Under the pieces are notes generated by a model, which saw nothing but the letters and a program-made list of their open reading frames with translations, searched no databases and was not told the origin of the DNA. Of a DNA stretch of 31,507 nt, positions 23,526 through 31,320 are shown piece after piece; position 1 is the first letter of the stretch; each line of letters opens with the position of its first letter. Made by a program: the position numbers and the translations under genes. Source of the stretch: Paenisporosarcina macmurdoensis (GTDB lineage: Bacteria; Bacillota; Bacilli; Bacillales_A; Planococcaceae). The stretch is from positions 1 through 31,507 of the forward strand of contig NZ_JBHSRI010000024.1 in NCBI RefSeq assembly GCF_042658845.1, given 5' to 3'.

Positions 23526-23682
23526 TACCTTGTGGTGATTCCAAAATAGGATTCCAATTCCATTCATTGTTTGGTACATATTTTTTAAAGTTAAAAAGAT
23601 AAGCTGTTGGAGAACTTAACCCAACGAAACCCACTCTATTTTTTTTAATTATGCCTTTTGCTTGTAAAATTTGTTTTACCAT
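23503..23682 (-). pseudogene. 5' part of a small gene, cut off by an R1 element
   Basis: ATG 23682 has a good ribosome binding site (GAGGTG) and encodes VKQILQAKGIIKKNRVGFVG, LSSPTAYLFNFKKYVPNNEW and NWNPILESPQG; from about residue 53 the frame enters the R1 end (KNRVPV, stop at 23503). The native C-terminus is therefore missing. The gene starts 16 bp after the stop of the gene at 23699 and was probably co-transcribed with it. Family not recognised. Confidence 0.6.
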
Positions 23683-23698
23683 GGTTCACCTCATAAAT

Positions 23699-24004
23699 TT
23701 ATTTATTTTCAAAATTCACTATTTGAATACTAAACCAATAATTGAAATGTATATATTTAATGCTGATAAGACGTCTTCTGTAATTTCGATTAGGAAATTC
23801 CCTTTCAATAATTGCAGCATAAACCATGGGTTTATGAAATTTATCTTTATTAATTGCCATTCTAATTGCACCAATTAAACTCATTGCATTACCGGCTGTT
23901 TCCAGTGGACTGTTATTCGAAACGCTATTGGTCAAACTAATTATTAGAGGTGCTATAGAACAAATTATAGGCAATTTAATCGAATCCCATTTAAATTCTT
24001 TCAT
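23699..24004 (-). CDS. Small predicted membrane protein, unknown
   Basis: A 101-residue ORF from ATG 24004 with AAAGGTAG just upstream. Residues about 10-30 (LPIICSIAPLIISLTNSVSN) form one hydrophobic segment; GNAMSLIGAIRMAINKDKFH follows, and the tail is basic (NRNYRRRLISIKYIHF). There is no recognised domain. It sits between a decayed gene upstream and an R1-truncated gene downstream on the same strand, so the group may be a dying operon and this gene may also be damaged at its 3' end. Confidence 0.5.
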   Translation of the reverse strand: MKEFKWDSIKLPIICSIAPLIISLTNSVSNNSPLETAGNAMSLIGAIRMAINKDKFHKPMVYAAIIEREFPNRNYRRRLISIKYIHFNYWFSIQIVNFENK

Positions 24005-24063
24005 TCTACCTTTAATAAAATCAGCCTCAAACTAATTTAGCACTAACAATTGTTTCTGTTTCT

Positions 24064-24080
24064 TGTACCTGATTTTTTAT
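24064..24080. repeat. Weak R1-end trace
   Basis: TGTACCTGATTTTTTAT resembles the common R1 end GGTACCCGATTTTTTAT. No gene is seen in 24005-24235. Confidence 0.3.
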
Positions 24081-24213
24081 TTTGCAGTTGAAACAGACAA
24101 CACTTTATTGACTTCTCGATTTGTCAGTAAGTTGATGTCTTGTCTGTCAGCACTTTGCCGAATTTTTTTGTCCGCTCATTTAATGAATAAGAACTCGTTA
24201 TATTTTAGAATTG

Positions 24214-24238
24214 TTTTCAACCCTGGACGCGAATATTA
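24214..24238. repeat. R2 tail at the stop of the pseudogene
   Basis: TTTTCAACCCTGGACGCGAA and TATTA overlap the minus-strand stop codon at 24236-24238. Confidence 0.45.
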
Positions 24239-24730
24239 GACCTTATTATTTTTACCACTTAAAAATATTTCAGCCAATGTTAATACACCAACTACAAAAA
24301 ATTGAAGTAATCTTTGGAAATCGGTATGTATTTGTTGAATTTTATTCGATAAATCAGCAATATAATTATAAATAATTATTACTTCATTGCTATTTCATCA
24401 AGCTTATCTAGTCGCACTTAATAGTCTCTCAATTGTTTTTTGATGGCCTTTAACTATTTCTTGATCAAGTTTATGACTATAAGAAATTATCGAATTCATT
24501 ACATTAAGTAAATCAGTTGCAAAAGCAATTGCATTGTTTTTTGATATTTGTTCAGCAATATACTAATCTTTTTTCTTTCCTATAAGTTCCCCCATTTTAT
24601 TTAATGATTGGGCTACTTCTTTTTTGCTGGCACCTGACTGTAGTTGAATATCATTGATTGCTTTTAAACCAGTAGGATTCTTTATTTCATTCCACTTATC
24701 CTCAATTTTTTAAAAGTTATAATTATTCAT
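24236..24730 (-). pseudogene. Decayed gene for a helical protein with a C-terminal membrane segment
   Basis: ATG 24730 follows a GGGGG ribosome binding site. The frame reads MNNYNF, TAA, then KIEDKWNEIKNPTGLKAIND, IQLQSGASKKEVAQSLNKMG, TAG, then YIAEQISKNNAIAFATDLLN and further to TAA; a shift of frame recovers YNYIADLSNKIQQIHTDFQR and LLQFFVVGVLTLAEIFLSGK before the final stop. Two nonsense codons and at least one frameshift show a dead gene of about 160 codons: a helical cytoplasmic part with one membrane helix at the end. Family not recognised. It heads the group of minus-strand genes down to 23503. Confidence 0.65.
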
Positions 24731-24917
24731 ATTTTCCCCCTTACTTAAATATAGAAAAATATTATAGATATATGTAAATTCCATATTTATTATTATCTCT
24801 GCCGTTACTAAAATTTCCAAATTAATTCGTTCGGCAAATTTCGACATTCAAGGACTTTGGCCAAGACGCTCGCTGAATGTGACCAATTCACTTTGCCCGT
24901 CATCATTCGGTAATTCC

Positions 24918-24993
24918 TTGAAACTGTAGGTGGTTCTCTGTATGTCATTCACTGGTGTCCGAAGAGGTTCTACAACGTGGCACGACTGGTTCA
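24918..24993. repeat. Decayed IS21-type terminal repeats
   Basis: GGTGGTTCTCTGTATGTCAT, ACTGGTGTCCGAAGAGGTTC and GACTGGTTC repeat the words found at 29194 and 31171. There is no hairpin or istA next to them. The short minus-strand ORF across this block (24848-25057) is therefore not counted as a gene; 24740-24910 shows nothing clear. Confidence 0.45.
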
Positions 24994-25051
24994 GTAATTC
25001 ATTGTTTAAACCTTTTTCAAAATTAGAGAGTAATGGTTTAGTAAAAAAATA

Positions 25052-25079
25052 GGTCACGAGGAAAAATATCCTCGTAGCC
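25052..25079 (-). terminator. Candidate terminator for the S-layer-type gene
   Basis: GGTCACGAGG (25052-25061) pairs with 25070-25079 (two mismatches), and the minus strand carries seven T right after it. It is about 85 bp beyond the stop, with an R2 copy in between. Confidence 0.6.
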
Positions 25080-25095
25080 TATTACCCGATTTTTA

Positions 25096-25158
25096 AAAAC
25101 TAGAAATGTAGTAGATTGTCAGAATTCTGGAGAATTTTTTTCATCCATGGGAAGCGAA
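25096..25158. repeat. R2 element with head and tail
   Basis: AAACTAGAAATGTAGTAGAT, TGTCAGAATTCTGGAGAAT, then TTTTTTCATCCATGGGAAGC and GAATTT. It joins the R2 head and tail seen separately elsewhere and ends four bases from the S-layer gene stop. Confidence 0.65.
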
Positions 25159-25162
25159 TTTT

Positions 25163-28100
25163 TTACTCACCAACACTTATATCAATATATTTGGTCCGAT
25201 TTACACTAAGTAGACTTAATGATAGGACCCCTTCGCCTTGACCATCACTTTCCAAAATTGTAGTCGTGATCGTAGCCTTCCCATTAACAAAGGTGATCGT
25301 ATCATTGGCCAATATTCGGTTGCCAATGGCCGAAAGGTAGATGAAATACCTTTGGCTGCCATTCAGTAGATTGCCTTGTGCATCGGTAGCATTGGTAAAT
25401 TCAATGTGGAATTGTTCGCCAGGCTTCGGATGATACGTAGAAGACTTCACTGTCACATCCCCAAGTACTTCATTGGAAATATTCATCCCTAAGCCCCAGC
25501 CCCGAAGTAGCTCACCTGATTGTGTATCGGTCAAATCCAAACCCAGACGGAAATAGTCATTATCCATTTGCACTTTTTCATCTGATAGGAAGTATAGTCT
25601 AATCTCTTGGGAATCTTGGTCAATGTTAAATCCATCCGCACCATCTGGTCCGTTTTGATTCATGTCAAACCATTTCCCTGTATGGTCCTGTGCCCACAGC
25701 TGGATGCCCTCATGCTCAAAAGCCTTCAGCTTCGCTTCACCTGTAAAAGCTACGCCTTGTTCATTTTTTGTAATGTTCAAGACTATAGGAGCAAGTCCGT
25801 TGAATGCCGGAACGTCAATTGGGTTGCCCATTGGTGTTTCTGTCAGCAATTCCCCTTGGTAATAGTCTCCCACCAAGCCTTTTATCTGGTAATTAAATGG
25901 ATATGGGCTCAGTTTCACTGCGATTTCACGTGAAATGACAACTTCCGGATTCACTTTATTTATATAGGTAAGCGTATACGTGCCTGTGACCATACTTTCT
26001 TCGAGAATCACCAATTTGCCGGTACTGCTGTCAAATGTATAGTCTTGATCTACCGCTGCATCCTCTGGTGTTTTCAAACTGAATGTCCCTTTGGTAATGT
26101 CACCGTGTATCGGGTTATCGTATAATCCCGTGATTGTCATCACTGGTTCAAAAACAGATTCATTCTCCCCTAGATAAACAACTGGATCTTGATTGTGGCT
26201 AAATTCCATAAAGCCACCTTGAGGCAACCCAGATACAGGTCCGGTGCCGAAATTATTTTCATTTACTTCGACCCAACCAGAATCATTCACATCAGAACCG
26301 TAAGCTGTAGCTCCAATTACAGGAATGGCTTTCATTTCTCCACTGGTCGGTGTTACGCCTTGCACATAATCCCCGCTATAGAAGACCATTTTGGTAGCTT
26401 CTGTTGTGACTTTCATATCAAAGGATTGGAAGAACTCTAAGTGTTTTTCCAACACTTGAATTTCTTGATCATTCTGGTCGAATAAATGGATGCTATCTAT
26501 CGTTTTGCTCGAGTAGTTTGAGATCGTAATGCTATTGTTCATCGTTACAAGCTTTGAACCAGTTGCTGCATTCGGGTACCAGCCGGTTTCCGCAACCAAT
26601 TGATCTTGGCTCTCCTCGAGATTCGCATAATCATTGCCGTAGCCGTTAAGGGACTTAATTGCCTCCGCATCCTTATTATCTAGCTTCACGGTAATCACTG
26701 TGTTCGATCCGTCCTCAGTATAAGAATACTCACCTTTATAAAGATTTGAACCTGCATTGACTTTCGTGTAGTCAGGACTCAAATAAACGGATTGTCCATT
26801 TTGTCCCGTCTGGTATTTGAAGTTTTCGGTAGCAAGTGGCTCCGTGAGCTTGCCTTTAACAGTAAACACCAGCAAACCATAATTCTCTGTCAGTCCTGCT
26901 GGCTCTTCCTGATTAAAGGAGATATCTGCCATGATTGCTTTTTCTACATGAATGTTGAACGTCAATTCTGCGGTTGCCGGCGTACCCACGCCTTTCGTAA
27001 TCAGAGCAACCAGCTTCGCTCCGTTTACATGTACGGAGGCTTTGCTGTTATCTACCATGACTTTGCCGTTTTCAACACTCACGCCTGGAATCGTCTTATT
27101 TGATGAGTCCACAACGGACCACTCAATGGTTGTCCCCGCTTGATAGAAGACATCCGGCACATTGGCTTTAACCGATGTCATATCAGCGAACGTCAACTGC
27201 TCTATAGCCGATTTGACCCAATTGATTGCTGCTGTGTCCGTATCCTCCTGAACAATGACTGTACGCACGGCTTCGGTTGCCGCATTGCCCGCACTGTCCT
27301 TGACATTATAATGAATCATATAACTTCCTGAAACCGATGTATCAACCCGCTCCACAGCTACCCCGGTTTTTGTAATCGTTTTGATGGGAGCAAGATTCTT
27401 ATCGGTATTATCGGTAACCACAACGCCAGGATCCGTGAATGTGCCCTTATAATCCACCGAAATTTGTGAATATCCAAGCAGCGTAATCACTGGCTTGATC
27501 GTATCCTGAATCGGTGGTGGCGTTACTGGTGGCGGTGATGGGAAAAATGGTGGTGCAGATGGTGCAGGTGCAGGAAGCTTAACCCCATTGACACTTTCGA
27601 TGTTCTCTTTAATCTCTTCATAATTGCTGAATGTTTCTTGTGGTGTCCTTCCTTCCGGCAATATGATATTTTTAATCTTAATTTGATTGCCAAGAATAAT
27701 CTTCCCTGAAGAATGAACGATAGCCTGTGAAATGTTTCCTGAACCATTCAGTGCCAAAACAGATTTCCCTGTTATATGTACACTTTCAATCGGTGCATTC
27801 AACTCTACTTCTGAAACCGAATCTGAAATCGAAACCTTAGACAACTTAGCATTAGCAGAAGCCGATACTTTCGCATTCTGCTGAATCGTCATATCCCCAA
27901 CCGCAGTGCTACCTTCAAATGCAAATGCAGAATTCTTCCTATCAGCCTGAACATCATTTAGCTTTGAATCTTCCAGAATCAAGACCATATCATTATTTAA
28001 AACGGCCGTCCGGACTTGTCCATCACTAACTGAGGTTGTGCCTCTCACTTCTATGTTTTTGCCTTTAAAGCTACCTTTTGCATCTTCCTGGATTGATAGA

Positions 28101-29017
28101 TTCCCGGTAATCGTCAGGTTCTTCATTTCATAGTTATCACCCGAAACCATGACATTTCCACTCAATGTCGCATTCCCTCCATCTAATACAACTGGAGAGT
28201 TCTGCTTTCCGCTTGATTTCAATGTCAACGAAGATACGGAATCAATCACGCCATCTTTTACTTTAAACTGGATAGCAGCGCCTTTTAGAGCAACGTTATT
28301 GCCACTGACGAAAAGAGGCTTTAATTTATCCGCTACCTTATACGCTTTGCCTGACAGCACGACTCCATCCTTGCCTAAGGAGTCAATCACTTTCGTTGCA
28401 TATGCTTTATCTGCCCGGCTCGCAAATGCTACCAATTCTCCACGAGTCAACACATCACCTGGTGCAAACGTGTCCGTTGACTTGCCGAATGTTACTTCAT
28501 TGGAAACTAAAGCTTGAATATACGCATAGTACCAAGCGTCTTTCTTTACGTCTTTGAAATGGATAGCTTGCCCACCATTAGACAAAGAAAAGGCTTCGCT
28601 AATCAGACGGGAAGCTTCTGCTCTTGTCAGGAATAGATCAGGCCGGAAAGTCCCGTCCTTATAGCCACCCATGATGCCTTGTTCAACAATTGCCGCAATG
28701 GAACCGTAATACCACTGTTCTTTCTTGATATCTTTCAAGTTCACTTTCTTTGGACTGGAAGTATCGAGCTCTAATATAGCAGCAATCATAACAGCTGCCT
28801 GGCCTCTTGTGACCGATTCATTCGGGCGGAATGTTCCGTCCTTATAGCCATTAATCTTGCCCTGTGCAAACAAATCAGCAATTTCAGGATAAAGTGCGTT
28901 TTCTTTTTTTACATCCGAAAAGAAAGCCTTACCTGTAGCGGCTCCCACTGGTGATGCTACCGAACTTACAGCCATAACAGCTGCAGTGGAAACGATGAAC
29001 ATATTTCTTCTCTTCAA
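25163..29017 (-). CDS. S-layer-type surface protein with SLH anchor and beta-rich repeats
   Basis: A 1284-residue secreted protein. Signal peptide (1-26, ending VGAA), three SLH domains (about 33-78, 93-138, 152-200; FSDVKK, GYKDGTFRPN and TRAEA-type motifs), a region of short hydrophobic strands likely to form a beta-helix or beta-sandwich stack (about 225-470), a Pro linker (about 486-505), an Ig-like/DUF5011-type domain (about 507-595), then several unassigned beta domains to the C-terminus. SLH domains bind pyruvylated wall polysaccharide, so this is an S-layer or S-layer-associated protein. Start is TTG 29017, eight bases after AGGGGTG; a strong promoter lies 60 bp upstream. No catalytic domain is recognised; adhesion or envelope structure is most likely. 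Confidence 0.93.
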   Translation of the reverse strand: MKRRNMFIVSTAAVMAVSSVASPVGAATGKAFFSDVKKENALYPEIADLFAQGKINGYKDGTFRPNESVTRGQAAVMIAAILELDTSSPKKVNLKDIKKEQWYYGSIAAIVEQGIMGGYKDGTFRPDLFLTRAEASRLISEAFSLSNGGQAIHFKDVKKDAWYYAYIQALVSNEVTFGKSTDTFAPGDVLTRGELVAFASRADKAYATKVIDSLGKDGVVLSGKAYKVADKLKPLFVSGNNVALKGAAIQFKVKDGVIDSVSSLTLKSSGKQNSPVVLDGGNATLSGNVMVSGDNYEMKNLTITGNLSIQEDAKGSFKGKNIEVRGTTSVSDGQVRTAVLNNDMVLILEDSKLNDVQADRKNSAFAFEGSTAVGDMTIQQNAKVSASANAKLSKVSISDSVSEVELNAPIESVHITGKSVLALNGSGNISQAIVHSSGKIILGNQIKIKNIILPEGRTPQETFSNYEEIKENIESVNGVKLPAPAPSAPPFFPSPPPVTPPPIQDTIKPVITLLGYSQISVDYKGTFTDPGVVVTDNTDKNLAPIKTITKTGVAVERVDTSVSGSYMIHYNVKDSAGNAATEAVRTVIVQEDTDTAAINWVKSAIEQLTFADMTSVKANVPDVFYQAGTTIEWSVVDSSNKTIPGVSVENGKVMVDNSKASVHVNGAKLVALITKGVGTPATAELTFNIHVEKAIMADISFNQEEPAGLTENYGLLVFTVKGKLTEPLATENFKYQTGQNGQSVYLSPDYTKVNAGSNLYKGEYSYTEDGSNTVITVKLDNKDAEAIKSLNGYGNDYANLEESQDQLVAETGWYPNAATGSKLVTMNNSITISNYSSKTIDSIHLFDQNDQEIQVLEKHLEFFQSFDMKVTTEATKMVFYSGDYVQGVTPTSGEMKAIPVIGATAYGSDVNDSGWVEVNENNFGTGPVSGLPQGGFMEFSHNQDPVVYLGENESVFEPVMTITGLYDNPIHGDITKGTFSLKTPEDAAVDQDYTFDSSTGKLVILEESMVTGTYTLTYINKVNPEVVISREIAVKLSPYPFNYQIKGLVGDYYQGELLTETPMGNPIDVPAFNGLAPIVLNITKNEQGVAFTGEAKLKAFEHEGIQLWAQDHTGKWFDMNQNGPDGADGFNIDQDSQEIRLYFLSDEKVQMDNDYFRLGLDLTDTQSGELLRGWGLGMNISNEVLGDVTVKSSTYHPKPGEQFHIEFTNATDAQGNLLNGSQRYFIYLSAIGNRILANDTITFVNGKATITTTILESDGQGEGVLSLSLLSVNRTKYIDISVGE

Positions 29018-29075
29018 ACTCCATACACCCCTGTAGTTAAATTAATCTAAATATTTTAACAAATCCAACAATATT

Positions 29076-29104
29076 ACTATATACATAGGAAAAAAGTATG
29101 TAAA
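29076..29104 (-). promoter_or_regulatory. SigA promoter of the S-layer-type gene
   Basis: On the minus strand TTTACA (29099-29104), 17 bp, TATAGT (29076-29081). Transcription should start about 50 bp before the TTG. Confidence 0.75.
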
Positions 29105-29145
29105 GAAAAAAATGGAATATTTGATTATCTTATCCACGAATGGTA

Positions 29146-29250
29146 ATAGAAAAACCTCCTACCAAATTACGAAATACCGCAATTTAATAGGAGGTGGTTC
29201 TCTTTATGTCCTAGGTGGCTCTATTATATGTCCGAAGTGGTTCTGATTCG
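29146..29250. repeat. IS21-type end remnant with hairpin and three terminal repeats
   Basis: AGAAAAACCTCC, imperfect stem (AAATTACGAAA / CCGCAATTTAA), AGGAGGTGGTTCTCTTTATG, then GGTGGCTCT and AAGTGGTTCT at about 22-bp spacing. Same orientation and layout as 21337-21400 and 31114-31245, but the istA frame is gone. Confidence 0.6.
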
Positions 29251-29308
29251 TCTTACATGGTACTCAAGCATGTCCGACTTCACTGCTTTACCTTGAGATT
29301 CCGCTAAA

Positions 29309-29572
29309 GGTGCCACCCAGGCTAAACACAGTTGCAATTTCTAGTTAATTTTGTAGAAATAGATCAAAAAATTGATGCACTTAAAAATTGTTTATCAAAA
29401 ATACTCGACTAAATTGATATGGGTGGCACCACTTAAATTATGACTATTTACAAAATTGATAATTAAATCAAACTTACTTTTAAGAAACCCATTGCCTACA
29501 GCTTTTAAGGGATTTCTCATGCAATTGTAGTGTATATTCTGATTAGTTTTTTACACAGGTACCCGATTTTAT
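29309..29572. repeat. R1 element, long (about 264-bp) form
   Basis: GGTGCCACCC at 29309, GGGTGGCACC at 29421-29430, end CACAGGTACCCGATTTTA. The right half is nearly identical to 23373-23525. It ends about 90 bp before the DUF4238 gene and may carry part of its upstream region. Confidence 0.8.
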
Positions 29573-29661
29573 TAAAGTTGGAAGGAAATTCCTTAACAGT
29601 GTACAATGATATTTTAGATATTTGTCGGGAATATTCTATTATCTAAAGGAGAGGAATTTTA

Positions 29662-30579
29662 CTGAAAAACATTACTAAACGTCAACATTTGGTGCCTAAA
29701 TACTATTTGAAGAATTTTGCAATCAAGAATGGAAAAAGAGGAAAGAAACGTAAATATTTTATTAATGTTTATGATAATGTCTCAGGGCACTCTTTTTTTG
29801 GTGCTATAGATACTATAGCTTATGAAGATTATTATTATGAAGCTCCCGATAACCCTCAGATGTATAAAGATGGAAAGCCTGTTTTATCTGTAAACGAAGT
29901 AGAAGATTTTTTAGGTAAACTAGAATCACTAATTGCTCCTCGTCTAGATAAATTGATTACTCTTCTTGATTCCAGTCCAGAAACTATATCTACATTTTTA
30001 AATTCAGAAGAAAACAGAATGTGGATAGGGTTGCACTACCTATTACAATTCTATAGAACAAAGAATTGGAAACAACATAGTTCCTCGTTGGAAAAAGAAA
30101 ATCTAAAACAAATACTCCTTTATAAAGAGTTTTATCATGGATGGAATGAAGCTAGATACAGAAAGAATTTAGAAATTCTTAATGAGTTTAGTACAGAAAA
30201 AGCATCTTGGAAACAAATTATTAAGCTGCTAGATTTAGAGGATTTAAATAGAGATTTAAATCAAATCGGTAACTATGTTTGGAGCATTGGTGAAAATAAT
30301 TCAAAGATAAATATAGTAACCTCTGATTGTCCAATAATTCTTTTCGATTATTTTCCGGATGACAGTAAAACTTATTATTGTTCTTACCTGCCTTTATCAC
30401 CAAGATATTGTCTAATAATTTACCATGAATATTTTATTACTTCTCAACTTAAACATTTAAATAGTAAGATGATGTCACTTAATGAAACTGAAGTGAAAAA
30501 ATTTAATAGTCTTCTGAAGGATAAGTGCAGCAAGTTTCTATTTTCACAGCAACCAATAAGCAAGGATCATTTCCAATAG
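29662..30579 (+). CDS. DUF4238 protein, apparent CTG start
   Basis: A 305-residue protein. AAAGGAGAGG (29645-29654) is followed by CTG 29662, giving KNITKRQHLVPKYYLKNFAI; R-Q-H-x-V-P-x-x-Y-L-x-N-F is the defining N-terminus of DUF4238. Starting at the in-frame TTG 29689 would remove that motif. Later family features are the aromatic helical middle (MWIGLHYLLQFYRTKNW) and VTSDCPIILFDY...SYLPLSPRYCLI (about 225-263). DUF4238 proteins are uncharacterised and often lie among mobile or defence genes. The gene is very AT-rich and stands alone among repeats with its own terminator. Either CTG is used or an ATG has been lost. Confidence 0.85.
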   Translation: MKNITKRQHLVPKYYLKNFAIKNGKRGKKRKYFINVYDNVSGHSFFGAIDTIAYEDYYYEAPDNPQMYKDGKPVLSVNEVEDFLGKLESLIAPRLDKLITLLDSSPETISTFLNSEENRMWIGLHYLLQFYRTKNWKQHSSSLEKENLKQILLYKEFYHGWNEARYRKNLEILNEFSTEKASWKQIIKLLDLEDLNRDLNQIGNYVWSIGENNSKINIVTSDCPIILFDYFPDDSKTYYCSYLPLSPRYCLIIYHEYFITSQLKHLNSKMMSLNETEVKKFNSLLKDKCSKFLFSQQPISKDHFQ

Positions 30580-30621
30580 CAAATGGTATACTTATAATAA
30601 TCATTCGCTTAACGGAGAAAA

Positions 30622-30674
30622 GTAGCAAAATTTTTTCTTGGTACCTATGGGTTTTCAGCCAGAAAGTGCCACCC
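30622..30674. repeat. R1 element with diverged left arm
   Basis: GTAGCAAAATTTTTTCTTGG, then GGTACC at 30640-30645, then GTTTTCAGCCAGAAAGTGCC and ACCC. The right arm and centre fit R1; the left arm does not have GGTGGCACC. Confidence 0.6.
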
Positions 30675-30742
30675 ACGCAAATCAGTATTGGTTTTCAGTG
30701 CGCAGTGAAGGCAGATTCGCGATATCATAGCCATAGAATGAG

Positions 30743-30785
30743 AAAGAACCGGTTGAAATGACTATGTCACTTCGGTCGGTTCTTT
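30743..30785 (+). terminator. Terminator downstream of the DUF4238 gene
   Basis: AAGAACCGGTTGAAATGAC pairs with GTCACTTCGGTCGGTTCTT (some G-U pairs), loop TAT, then T8. It shows the same GTCAC apex as other terminators in the window. Confidence 0.8.
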
Positions 30786-30804
30786 TTTTTTATGAAAAAA
30801 TCAC

Positions 30805-30882
30805 AAAAAAACAGTAAGTGGACTATTTCAAATCCCTTACTGTCTGCTTAATCTTTCTATTTCTGATTCTACTTTAAAAACG
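30805..30882 (-). pseudogene. Duplicate 3' end of the coiled-coil gene with its terminator
   Basis: The minus strand reads TVFKVESEIERLSRQ and TAA (30837), the same last 14 residues as the protein at 19122-19466, followed by the same ACAGTAAG/CTTACTGT hairpin. Upstream sequence is unrelated, so this is a gene remnant from a paralogue or a copied tail. Confidence 0.75.
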
Positions 30883-30939
30883 GTTCGTCGTATTAGAAAC
30901 CCTTTTACAATTAACAAAGGAAGCCACTATTTATTCTAA

Positions 30940-30996
30940 GGTGCCACCCGTAGTGAATAATTCTAATAGTTTTTTACACAGGTACCCGATTTTTTA
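30940..30996. repeat. R1 element, 57-bp form, fused to an istA fragment
   Basis: GGTGCCACCC at 30940, then TTTTTTACACAGGTACCCGA and TTTTTTA. It has the right end of the long R1 forms but lacks their middle. The end coincides with the truncation point of istA. Confidence 0.7.
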
Positions 30997-31113
30997 TCTT
31001 GCTCTCTCCAACACCTCTGTAATCATATTTCTTGAGCATTTACAGCTGAATTCAATTCCTCGTTTCGTTACATTTTGATAATCCCGCCGAAGTATTTCTC
31101 GATATTTGACCAT
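30994..31113 (-). pseudogene. istA: IS21-family istA, 5' fragment
   Basis: ATG 31113 after GGAGG encodes MVKYREILRRDYQNVTKRGI, EFSCKCSRNMITEVLERAR and TAA: the N-terminal helix-turn-helix region of IstA transposases (YREILR... SRN-x-I/V-x-E/K-V-L). Full IstA is around 400-500 residues, so only the first 39 remain; the stop comes from the neighbouring R1 end. The IS left end lies upstream. The fragment cannot transpose. Confidence 0.7.
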
Positions 31114-31245
31114 AAAAAACCTCCTATACTATTAGTTTACGGAATATTCCGCAAACTAATAGTATAGGAGTGGTTCTCTGTTGTCTCAAGTGGTACTATT
31201 TTATGTCCTAACTGGTTCTAAAACATGGCAGAGGTGGTTCTTTTG
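31114..31245. mobile_element. Left end of an IS21-type element with a long palindrome
   Basis: Contains the istA ribosome binding site, a near-perfect 50-bp palindrome (CTCCTATACTATTAGTTT ... AAACTAATAGTATAGGAG, 31121-31170, one mismatched pair) and repeated terminal words GTGGTTCT, GTGGTACT, CTGGTTCT, GTGGTTCT at 20-24-bp spacing. Multiple terminal repeats are a hallmark of IS21 ends. The hairpin hides the istA ribosome binding site, which could keep transposase synthesis low. Confidence 0.65.
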
Positions 31246-31320
31246 GATGGCTGTATTCACATACATGATTTTGCGGTTGAAATAGCTATAATAATTCTCG
31301 AATATGTTGATTTGACAAAA

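Noticed and set aside
24848..25057. 69-codon minus-strand ORF
   Set aside because: It runs through IS21-type terminal repeats and has no good ribosome binding site.
28149..28517. 122-codon plus-strand ORF inside the S-layer gene
   Set aside because: Antisense shadow of a clear coding sequence, without ribosome binding site.
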